Assembly: GCF_014193895.1 (NCBI RefSeq)
Contig: NZ_BLZR01000001.1
Coordinates: forward strand, 1,798,001 to 1,862,000
Direction of reading: 5' to 3'
Source: Clostridium fungisolvens
Lineage (GTDB): Bacteria > Bacillota > Clostridia > Clostridiales > Clostridiaceae
DNA: 64,000 nucleotides
The translations under genes and the position numbers were made by a program. Shown one piece after another: positions 48,456 to 56,132 of the stretch; the first letter of the stretch is position 1, and each line of letters opens with the position of its first letter. Under the pieces are notes generated by a model. The model did no database searches, was not told the origin of the DNA, and saw only the letters and a list, made by a program, of their open reading frames with translations.

Positions 48456-48737
48456 ATGACAGATGAACAAAGCGAAAAAATTAAACAGATGCGCCAGCAA
48501 GGTATAGGATATAAGCAGATATCAAATGTAACTGGATTATCAAGAGATTCTGTAAGAGGATATTTCAGGAGACATGGTTTATATGGTTTTAGCAAAGAGA
48601 TAGCAATGCAGCATAAGATGTTAGCGCGGGAAGAATTCATATATGTACTTTGTCTCCAACGTAGCAAAGAAATCAAGCAAAATGCTACAGGAGAAAGAGA
48701 AAATACGGCTGTATGGAATGTAAGATTTCAGCCTTAG
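48456..48737 (+). CDS. Recombinase-associated HTH protein, C-terminus probably decayed
   Basis: 93 residues. The start MTDEQSEKIKQMRQQGIGYK and SNVTGLSRDSVRGYFRRHGL is a clear HTH of the kind found in small mobile-element proteins that normally end in a Cys-rich zinc finger. Here the C-terminal 35 residues lack that finger, suggesting a frameshift or decay. RBS AAGGGGTG. Probably a remnant of an integrated element. Confidence 0.55.
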   Translation: MTDEQSEKIKQMRQQGIGYKQISNVTGLSRDSVRGYFRRHGLYGFSKEIAMQHKMLAREEFIYVLCLQRSKEIKQNATGERENTAVWNVRFQP

Positions 48738-49072
48738 AACCCCTTACTAAAAAAAGACCCAGGGGGTCGTTGAAAAATATTTGCGAAATTGTATTTAGGG
48801 CTTGTATACACACACGTTGAGTGCGTAGTATTGATAACAAGAGCGGAAAAGTAAAGGGGTTGGAAAGGCCTGAAATAAGTAGATTATGAGGCTTTTAACT
48901 CGAAAACCGGAGCATGAAAATCATGATTTATCGCTTCATGGGAACAAGTCAAAGAGGTGGATTTTGACCCGTACAGAGAGATAAGATGATCATTAATATT
49001 ATTCATGGCGTAAAGCCGATTGCTGTGATAAAATACATTTGAAAATAAATCAATAGGAGGCAAGAAACGATT
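48738..49072. other. Intergenic region of atypical, GC-richer composition
   Basis: No gene. It contains GACCCAGGGGGTC at about 48757 and several blocks less AT-rich than the surroundings. It follows the mobile-element-type HTH gene and may be remnant foreign DNA. Confidence 0.4.
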
Positions 49073-49807
49073 ATGAAACTCAGTGAAAATGTAGAAATGC
49101 TAGAAATTAAAGCATTTAACCAAACCATCCATCCTGTTATTTTGTGGGATAAAGACAGCATGGTTCTTATTGATGCTGGATTTCCACAAACCTTTGATCT
49201 TTTCAAAGAAGAAATGCAAAAACTCGGTTTAAAAATCGAAAATATTAGTCATATTATTTTAACGCATCAAGACATTGACCATATTGGATTTGTTAAAGAG
49301 ATCATGGAACTAAATCCAAATGTAAAAATATTGGCACACGAAGTGGAAGCACCATACATTGACGGAAGAAAAACACCGGTCAAGTTAGCTGCTTTGGAAG
49401 CAAATTCTGAAAATCTTGACGAACAACGCAAAGGGTTTTTAAAAATGTTAACAACTGGATTCGCCGCTCGAAAAATTCCTATAACACATGAGCTTAAAGA
49501 CGGAGAAGTTATTGACGTATGTGGTGGTATTGAGATTGTTTTTACACCGGGTCACACACCAGGTCATATTTGTATATATTTAAGGAAAAGCAAGATTGCA
49601 GTTTGTGGCGATGCTTTAAATATAGCAAATGACAAATTCGTAGGCCCAAACCCACAACAAGCATCGGATGCTAAGGAGGCAAATGAGAGTATAGGAAAAC
49701 TTAATGGATTTGGCATTGAAACACTAGTTGCCTATCATAGTGGCGCCTGTAATAAAAATGTTAAAGAAAAGTTAAACGACTTATGCACAGAGCTTATTAA
49801 AGAATGA
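49073..49807 (+). CDS. MBL-fold metallo-hydrolase
   Basis: 244 residues. The metallo-beta-lactamase fold signature ILTHQDIDHIGF supplies metal ligands. Later pieces, TPGHTPGHICIYL and CGDALN, provide the next His and Asp, and AYHSGA the last His. Such enzymes hydrolyse thioesters, lactones or other esters; substrate unknown. TAGGAGGC precedes the ATG. Confidence 0.88.
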   Translation: MKLSENVEMLEIKAFNQTIHPVILWDKDSMVLIDAGFPQTFDLFKEEMQKLGLKIENISHIILTHQDIDHIGFVKEIMELNPNVKILAHEVEAPYIDGRKTPVKLAALEANSENLDEQRKGFLKMLTTGFAARKIPITHELKDGEVIDVCGGIEIVFTPGHTPGHICIYLRKSKIAVCGDALNIANDKFVGPNPQQASDAKEANESIGKLNGFGIETLVAYHSGACNKNVKEKLNDLCTELIKE

Positions 49808-49916
49808 AAAACTACAAAATCTTGAATATACAATGCTGTAATTAACAAAAATGGAGAAACAGATAATTCTTAAACATAGCCAAAAGAAAAAACATTATGA
49901 GGTTAGGTGAAATATT

Positions 49917-50348
49917 ATGGATAGAAGAACAAAGCAGGTTATAGTAATGAGAAAAGATTTGCAGATGACTAAAGGAAAAATGATAGCTCAAGGAAGTCAT
50001 GCATCTTTGGGAATGATACTTGAAATGATGGAGGTTTCCAATATAATCAATGAAGAAGATGATATCTCAAAAGCGGGGACATATTCTTTAAACTTAAAAG
50101 TTGAAGACAATTCAGCTATTGATAATTGGTTTAAGGAAGGCTTTAAAAAGGTATGTTTATATGTTAATTCTGAAGACGAATTGATCGAGATATATAATAA
50201 AGCAGAAGAAAAAGGGCTTCCGGTTTTAATGATAGAAGATGCAGGTGTTACTATGTTTAAAGGAGTACCTACTAAGACATGCCTAGCTATAGGTCCAGCA
50301 TGGGATAAGGATATAGATGAGGTAACAGGAGACTTGAAGTTGCTATAA
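49917..50348 (+). CDS. Pth2-type peptidyl-tRNA hydrolase family protein
   Basis: 143 residues. KQVIVMRKDLQMTKGKMIAQGSHASLGM at the start, LPVLMIEDAGVTMFKGVPT and AIGPAWDKDIDEVTGDLKLL at the end match the Pth2 fold of archaea and eukaryotes. It would release peptides from tRNA. The main bacterial enzyme is the unrelated Pth1, so this is an accessory or divergent member. RBS GAGGTTAGGTG. Confidence 0.88.
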   Translation: MDRRTKQVIVMRKDLQMTKGKMIAQGSHASLGMILEMMEVSNIINEEDDISKAGTYSLNLKVEDNSAIDNWFKEGFKKVCLYVNSEDELIEIYNKAEEKGLPVLMIEDAGVTMFKGVPTKTCLAIGPAWDKDIDEVTGDLKLL

Positions 50349-50449
50349 AATACTAATATAGGTATTTTATTATTGCAATTAACATTATGTTATATTGGAT
50401 AATTATATAATGGGCAAATATATTGAATTATATTTAGAGGGGATTATAT

Positions 50450-51082
50450 ATGAAATTTAATGTTAAAAAGGTTAAACTGAGTAAGAAAAGAGAGTTAGAT
50501 ATTTATATTCCTTTAGAAGTACCAAGGCAGCTTACGGCTATAGATCCGGTAGTATGGGATATAGCTATATTAGGTGATTCAGTTGCATATAAATACCTAA
50601 AAAAATTATTTATCGCAGCATCAAATTTAAAATCTCAAGAAATAATATATATTCCTACATATCCTAATGATTCTAATGAATATAGAGATATCTGGAGTTA
50701 TGGCATATTTGATATGGATATAGTGCTTGTTAATTATCATTCTACCCAACTTAAAGCAAAAGATATATTCAACGCAATTAACACAAAGAATAGTATTTCA
50801 GAACATTTGAAAGATATTAACATTAAAAATAGTAGCACCAAATATCCTGAAGATTGGCTTACGGATAGAAGGCTAAATGCTAGGCGATTTAAGAATACTC
50901 TTATTATATATACAAATCGTGATGTGTTTATAAAATTTGCTTTTGATACTGAGTATATGACGGTAGACAATGATGATGAACAATATAATTTTAACGTTCA
51001 CCTTCATGAAGATTTAATTGGTACATCAAAAGATAATGGTTTTAATTTTCTATACTATCACAAGAAGGAAAATGTTAGATAG
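50450..51082 (+). CDS. Unknown protein (DUF3885-like appearance)
   Basis: 210 residues, soluble. Visible pieces: PLEVPRQLTAIDPVVWDIAIL and a tail rich in Asp/Asn (TEYMTVDNDDEQYNF). The phrase YTNRDVFIKFAFDTEYM resembles DUF3885-type proteins, but I am not certain. AGAGGGGAT precedes the ATG. It converges on the thpR-type gene with only 16 bases between stops. Confidence 0.55.
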   Translation: MKFNVKKVKLSKKRELDIYIPLEVPRQLTAIDPVVWDIAILGDSVAYKYLKKLFIAASNLKSQEIIYIPTYPNDSNEYRDIWSYGIFDMDIVLVNYHSTQLKAKDIFNAINTKNSISEHLKDINIKNSSTKYPEDWLTDRRLNARRFKNTLIIYTNRDVFIKFAFDTEYMTVDNDDEQYNFNVHLHEDLIGTSKDNGFNFLYYHKKENVR

Positions 51083-51098
51083 AAGGATGTATAGTTAA

Positions 51099-51641
51099 TT
51101 ATTCTAAGTTAACTTTATAAAGTGGCACACCATTTAACTTTCCGTCTATTTCTTTACTTGCCATTAAACTTATTGCTTTTACTGGGATAGTTATTCTTTC
51201 AAATTGAATTAAGCTATCCAAGGCAGTAGATTCTTCCTTAAGTTCAATTCTTCGCCCTAAGGTTATATGGGGCATAAAAAGCTTATCATAAAATGGTAGC
51301 CTATATTCTTTTAACAGGGTAGAAAGTTCTTTATGAAGTTCTGTAAGAACAGGACTTTCTTCTACTCCAGCCCACAGAATGTTTGTCTTTTTTCTTTTAA
51401 AAATACCTAAGTTATTTAATAATAACTCAAAAGAACTTATCTTTAAAACTGCTATATCCATAACTTCTTTTATTTTAGAAATCTGAAGATCATCAGCTTC
51501 TCCTATGAATCGAATTGTCATATGAAAGTTGTTCTTTTCTGTAAAACTGCCTTCACTACAGTGATTCTTTATATATGATGTCATTTTACCAAAATAATTT
51601 TTAATGTTATCCTCAAAATCTATGGCAATGTAGACTCTCAA
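51099..51641 (-). CDS. thpR: RNA 2',3'-cyclic phosphodiesterase
   Basis: 180 residues with the two H-x-T motifs of the 2H phosphoesterase superfamily, FHMTIRFIGE (about 40) and MPHITLGR (about 128), as in LigT/ThpR. It hydrolyses 2',3'-cyclic phosphates at RNA ends. Typical length for the family. AAGGAAGAT precedes the ATG on the minus strand. Confidence 0.9.
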   Translation of the reverse strand: MRVYIAIDFEDNIKNYFGKMTSYIKNHCSEGSFTEKNNFHMTIRFIGEADDLQISKIKEVMDIAVLKISSFELLLNNLGIFKRKKTNILWAGVEESPVLTELHKELSTLLKEYRLPFYDKLFMPHITLGRRIELKEESTALDSLIQFERITIPVKAISLMASKEIDGKLNGVPLYKVNLE

Positions 51642-52119
51642 AGTTTTATCTTCCTTTCCTGAAGAGATATGTCACTTAAATTTTAAAACAATACTTTTTT
51701 CTGATGGTTTCTGTATATAAATTAATTGTTTATCTATATAAGCTATAAAAATTATAATTGATATTTATTAAATAGTGAAGTTGAATTTATAAGAAAAGCT
51801 GCTGACATACTTAGAAATATCAGCAGCTCTTTACCATTTTCAGAAATTTATTTAATACGTATAACCAACGCCTATACAGTTTTGTATTGGCGAAGGTTTT
51901 TATTTGTATTTTTAATTTTAAAATGATGTTTTGAAAACACTTTTATTTAAATTTAGAGTTTCTTACAAAAGAGGTATTGAAAATATAGTGGTTAAAAGTA
52001 ATGAATTACAAACTTTTTACAGTGAATACGTTATATGTAAGCATATGCTATAATTTCTATATAGATTAAGTTGCATTAATTCACATTTAGAAAGCTTTTT
52101 TATATCGGAAGGAGAATGA
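51642..52119. other. Intergenic region with two orphan hairpins
   Basis: No gene. Hairpin 1 (51798-51828) pairs AGCTGCTGA with TCAGCAGCT. Hairpin 2 (51869-51892) pairs CGCCTATACA with TTGTATTGGCG and is followed by TTTTT. No annotated gene ends beside them in the right orientation, since thpR is divergent. Confidence 0.55.
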
Positions 52120-52962
52120 ATGAATTTAGAAATAATTGCGGTTTATGAGAATTTGGATGGTTATCTTTTGGAGATGGAAAAAGACAATGCAGATTATAAG
52201 GAATTATGGGATGAATATGCTATAAAGCCTTACTGGGAAAAGCTTAGTCAATGGGCACCTTTTGACATGTCTGACAGAAAGCCAAAGCCAATAAAAGATG
52301 TAAGTAAATTGAAACAGCAGATAAAACTATTGAAAGAAATGAATCTTGATGTGATTAGGAATGAGTTTTTACGTGCAGTAGAAGCGCTACCTAATTATGA
52401 TGATGATACAATAGTAATTGCAATTTACCCGCTTGATGATAATGAAACTAATATTAAGGAACAACAGAATGGGGTTCAAGGGGTTAGTATATTCGGAAAT
52501 ATGTTAATACAGGTTAATCCATTTGCTGAAGATTATTTTAAGTGGATCCCATATGTATTTGCTCATGAATATCACCATTCAGTATGGGGAAATTATTGGT
52601 ATGTAGTTCATGGAGGAAGTACAGGAAGTCTTATTGAAGCTCTACTGATAGATGGACAAGCGGATTCCTTCGCAAAAAGCTTAAATCCAACATTGAATCC
52701 AAAGTGGATTTCTCAAATCTCTAAGGAGCAAGAAAAAGAGTTGTGGGATAAGCATTATTCAAAATTGTTAGACGAGACTAATTTTGATTACGGAACTTAT
52801 ATGTTTGGTAATGAAAAACTAAGTATACCTTGGTGCGCAGGTTATTTCTTTGGATATAGAATTATTGATAGTTTTAGAAAACTCTATCCTGATATTACTA
52901 CAAAGGCATTGATAGAAATAAATTCTGAGGAAATCCTATCAAAGAGTAATTATAATTTATAG
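52120..52962 (+). CDS. DUF2268-type putative zinc protease
   Basis: 280 residues, no signal peptide. The metal motif HEYHHSVW (about residues 149-156, HExxH) followed by EALLIDGQAD with the third ligand-like Glu fits the DUF2268 group of putative Zn-dependent proteases. Substrate unknown. GGAAGGAG precedes the ATG. Confidence 0.8.
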   Translation: MNLEIIAVYENLDGYLLEMEKDNADYKELWDEYAIKPYWEKLSQWAPFDMSDRKPKPIKDVSKLKQQIKLLKEMNLDVIRNEFLRAVEALPNYDDDTIVIAIYPLDDNETNIKEQQNGVQGVSIFGNMLIQVNPFAEDYFKWIPYVFAHEYHHSVWGNYWYVVHGGSTGSLIEALLIDGQADSFAKSLNPTLNPKWISQISKEQEKELWDKHYSKLLDETNFDYGTYMFGNEKLSIPWCAGYFFGYRIIDSFRKLYPDITTKALIEINSEEILSKSNYNL

Positions 52963-53033
52963 GGGGATATTTTTTCGTTTGAACACGATTATTTTTAATG
53001 ATACAATAAGGAAAACCATATAAGCGAGGATAT

Positions 53034-53387
53034 ATGATGACAAAACATAATATATATAAAATGAGTGTAGCAAGTGTCTATCCTCTTTACATTGCTAAGG
53101 CAGAGAGAAAAGGACGTACGAAAGCAGAAGTAGATGAAATCATCCGTTGGCTGACTGGATATAGTCGGGAAGAGTTAGAAGTAGAAATGGAAAAGCAGAC
53201 AGACTTTGAGACCTTCTTTGCAGAAGCTCCTCAATTAAATCCGTTAAGGACTTTGATTAAAGGTGTGGTCTGCGGTGTTCGAGTGGAAGACATCGAAGAG
53301 CCAATCATGAAGGAAATTCGCTATTTGGATAAGCTGATCGACGAGTTAGCAAAAGGAAAAGCAATGGATAAAATCTTAAGGAAATAA
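53034..53387 (+). CDS. DUF2200-family protein
   Basis: 117 residues. [32 protein letters not shown] and [19 protein letters not shown] match the conserved parts of DUF2200 (function unknown). Start could be 53034 or 53037. Closed by a terminator. Confidence 0.85.
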   Translation: MMTKHNIYKMSVASVYPLYIAKAERKGRTKAEVDEIIRWLTGYSREELEVEMEKQTDFETFFAEAPQLNPLRTLIKGVVCGVRVEDIEEPIMKEIRYLDKLIDELAKGKAMDKILRK

Positions 53388-53399
53388 TAATTAAAAATA

Positions 53400-53439
53400 A
53401 AAACGCTGATTCCATATATAATAGAATCGGTGTTTTTTG
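53400..53439 (+). terminator. Terminator after the DUF2200 gene
   Basis: AAAACGCTGATTC pairs with GAATCGGTGTTTT (one G-T), followed by more T. Confidence 0.85.
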
Positions 53440-53568
53440 TTGAATTTTTATTCTTAATAAATTAATATCAATGGTTAATATAATTTTGTAATTGCAATAA
53501 AGATTCTACTTTGTGGATTTCTGTATAAAACTTGAAAAACCTAATTTAAAGTAGTTACGGAGAAAAGA

Positions 53569-54072
53569 ATGAAAATATTATTTTTAGATATCGATGGCGT
53601 CTTAAATTCAAGATTTTGGAGTGATGCTAATGAAAGAGAAATTAGTGAAGGTAAGTTTATTGATAGTGAAAAAGTTATGCTATTATCTAGAATTATAGAT
53701 GAAACAGATGCTAAAATTGTTTTACACTCTGGATGGAGATTTTGGTTTGACGATAATCTGAATCCTCTAAGAGACGAGGCTGTATATTTTGCTGAAATAT
53801 TGAAGGGTCATAACTTATTCATATATGATAAAACACCTGATCTTACAACTGAAGAAATTAGAAAATCTAAAAAATTCAGTTTGGTAAAAGCAAGAGAAAT
53901 TTTATTGTGGTTAAATAAATATGATAGTATTGAAGAATATTTAGTTCTTGATGATTTATATTTGAATAATCAAGAAATCGAAGCACATCAAATAAAGACT
54001 GATGCAGATATAGGATTGACAGAGGAAATTGTAATTGAGGCAATCATGCTACTTAATGCAAGAACACACTGA
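53569..54072 (+). CDS. HAD-like protein of the Swiss-Army-Knife RNA repair group
   Basis: 167 residues. LFLDIDGVLNSRFW is HAD motif I with two Asp; DAKIVLHSGWR and EYLVLDDLY provide later motifs. This is the pattern of the HAD domain linked to RNA repair in other bacteria. Probably a phosphatase; substrate unknown. A hairpin overlaps the stop codon. Confidence 0.8.
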   Translation: MKILFLDIDGVLNSRFWSDANEREISEGKFIDSEKVMLLSRIIDETDAKIVLHSGWRFWFDDNLNPLRDEAVYFAEILKGHNLFIYDKTPDLTTEEIRKSKKFSLVKAREILLWLNKYDSIEEYLVLDDLYLNNQEIEAHQIKTDADIGLTEEIVIEAIMLLNARTH

Positions 54073-54096
54073 AGAATATTGCTTCAGTGTGTTCTT
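54062..54096 (+). terminator. Convergent terminator between HAD and DeoR genes
   Basis: AACACACTGAAG pairs perfectly with CTTCAGTGTGTT. It overlaps the HAD gene's stop and can serve both converging genes. Confidence 0.75.
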
Positions 54097-54106
54097 TATG
54101 AAAATT

Positions 54107-54871
54107 CTATATTAAATTAATATCATATTGATGAAGCAAATTCAGAATAGCATCACTTGGTTCTGCTTCAGTAATAATTCCATGAAAATCTGATATGTTT
54201 GCAAAGTTATAAATCCCATCTAGGTTAAAGCGCTCATTGGGAGCAAGTAAAAATAATTTTTTTGATATCTCCATAATCGCTTTTTTGGTACCAGCATCCT
54301 CTGATTCACAAGAACTTACACTTCCGTCGCCAAGGTCGATTCCTCCACAGCCAATAAAGGCTTTATTACAACGATAGAGTTTAATTTGCTCATTTGAGTG
54401 AGAACCTACATTTCCACCAATCACAGGATTATAGTCTCCTCCTATAAAGATGGTATGAACCTTAGAATCCGTTCTAATCATTGATGAGATTTCAACCATA
54501 TTTGTGATTAAAGTAATATTTCTATTATTTTCTGTGATTAGCCTAGCAAGTAGATAGGATATGCTTGAGGCATCTAAAAAGATGGTATCACCATCCTGTA
54601 TTAGGTCATAAGCTTTCTCTGCAATAACTTCTTTTAACGTTGTATCCGTTTCAACTCGCTTAGAGAAACTTTCACCGTTAACAATTGTCCTCTTTATATT
54701 AATAGCACCACCATAGGTACGCTGCAGCAGGTTGTTTTTTTCTAGAACCTGAAGATCCTTTCGAATCATGCTTTCACTTACTCCAAACTGCACACTTAAA
54801 TCTTTTACTAACACTTTTCCTTCGTTTTCTAATAGATCTAAGATTTGTTTATGCCTTTCTTCGATAAACAT
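54107..54871 (-). CDS. DeoR/GlpR-family repressor
   Basis: 254 residues from the ATG at 54871, preceded by TTGGAGGAAA on the minus strand; the longer open frame has no RBS. HTH: MFIEERHKQILDLLENEGKV, VSESMIRKDLQVLEKNNLL. The C-terminal DeoR domain with GDTIFLDASS and GGDYNPVIGG binds a phosphosugar in relatives. Divergent from the HAD-family gene at 55038, which suggests it regulates a sugar-phosphate phosphatase. Confidence 0.92.
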   Translation of the reverse strand: MFIEERHKQILDLLENEGKVLVKDLSVQFGVSESMIRKDLQVLEKNNLLQRTYGGAINIKRTIVNGESFSKRVETDTTLKEVIAEKAYDLIQDGDTIFLDASSISYLLARLITENNRNITLITNMVEISSMIRTDSKVHTIFIGGDYNPVIGGNVGSHSNEQIKLYRCNKAFIGCGGIDLGDGSVSSCESEDAGTKKAIMEISKKLFLLAPNERFNLDGIYNFANISDFHGIITEAEPSDAILNLLHQYDINLI

Positions 54872-54887
54872 AGTTTCCTCCAAGTTG

Positions 54888-54973
54888 TTCTCATTTGTTT
54901 CTATTTTATCAATTTGATTAGAACAATGCAATTGAAATATTGACAAATAGGAACTAACGAAATAAAATGAGAA
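54888..54973. promoter_or_regulatory. deoR-HAD divergent control region
   Basis: For the HAD gene, TTGACA at 54940-54945 and TAAAAT at 54963-54968 are 17 bases apart. TTCTCATTTGTTTC at 54888 and its inverted near-copy, TTCTCATTTTATTTC on the minus strand at 54959-54973, flank the region and are candidate DeoR sites. Confidence 0.6.
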
Positions 54974-55037
54974 TTAATGATAGTGATTGAAAAGAATAAT
55001 ATGAAATAACAGTGAGTTTAGGAGGATAAGAAGTAAT

Positions 55038-55826
55038 ATGAAGAAGGCAATATTTTTTGATATTGATGGCACCTTAATTGATTGTTTAAATGGATTAACA
55101 GATATTACTCCTAGAGTTAAAAAAGCAATACGTGAATTGCAGGCAAAAGGAAATTATGTTTTTATCGCAACAGGAAGACCTTATGCTTTCTTAAATGAAG
55201 CATTACTCAATTTTGGATTTGATGGTTTCATATTTACCAATGGCTCATATGTAAAGGTTGGAGATAAGTGTATTCATAAGGAAGCTATTGAAAAAGAAGT
55301 TATTAAAGAATTAGTTGATAAGTTTGAAGAACTTAATGTTGAATATATATTGCAAGGGGAAGAATACTCCTACATTAAGGATGAACATAAAAATCTCCAT
55401 TCATATTATGATACCTATAATATATCTAAAAAGTATCTGAAAGGTAAATTTGAGCTTGAAGAGGTGGAAGCTTATAAGCTTGAAATGTTGTGTAAGGACC
55501 AAAAAGGAATGGACTTTTGTGAATCCTTAGGAAAGGATAGGTTTTCAAATATTAACAATCCAGATGGTTCTTTCGAATTATATTCTAAAACAAATTCCAA
55601 AGCTTCAGGAATTATAAAGGTGTTGGAGTTTTTAGATATACCTATAGAAAATAGTTATGCCTTTGGTGATGGGCTAAATGATATAGAAATGCTGTCTACA
55701 GTAGGCTGCGGAATAGCTATGGGAAATGCTAATGACGTGGTTAAGAGTTATGCTAAAAAAGTTACGGATACTGTGCAAAATGACGGAGTAGCTTTGGAAA
55801 TTGAAAGATTTATACTGGGCAATTAA
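55038..55826 (+). CDS. HAD-superfamily hydrolase (Cof/SupH-like)
   Basis: 262 residues. FFDIDGTLID (motif I), FIATGRPYAF (motif II), the cap domain in the middle, and NSYAFGDGLNDIEMLS (motif IV) mark a Cof-type phosphatase of sugar phosphates or FMN. TAGGAGGA precedes the ATG. Divergent from a DeoR repressor. Confidence 0.92.
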   Translation: MKKAIFFDIDGTLIDCLNGLTDITPRVKKAIRELQAKGNYVFIATGRPYAFLNEALLNFGFDGFIFTNGSYVKVGDKCIHKEAIEKEVIKELVDKFEELNVEYILQGEEYSYIKDEHKNLHSYYDTYNISKKYLKGKFELEEVEAYKLEMLCKDQKGMDFCESLGKDRFSNINNPDGSFELYSKTNSKASGIIKVLEFLDIPIENSYAFGDGLNDIEMLSTVGCGIAMGNANDVVKSYAKKVTDTVQNDGVALEIERFILGN

Positions 55827-55831
55827 AAGGG

Positions 55832-55874
55832 AATCCACGATAATACATACTTGTGTTGTCGTGGATTTGTTTAT
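55832..55874 (+). terminator. Terminator after the HAD hydrolase
   Basis: AATCCACGA pairs with TCGTGGATT, then TGTTT. Confidence 0.75.
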
Positions 55875-56132
55875 ATTTAATTCTAATAGCTTGAACATAT
55901 AGAATCTTCCTGTACAGCCAATTAAATTCAACAGTATTCTTAAATATAAACTAAATTTATGATAGTATATGTCAGCGGTAGTGTATGGCATCACAGGAAA
56001 AAGGTTTAATAAACTTTTATGTATGGGAAGTAAAATAAATTAAGGAAAAAAGTCGAAAGTACGATAATAGTAATGGTGGTTGTTATATCTGTTAATAAAA
56101 ATCAAAAAATTATATTTGAGAGGAGGATATTG

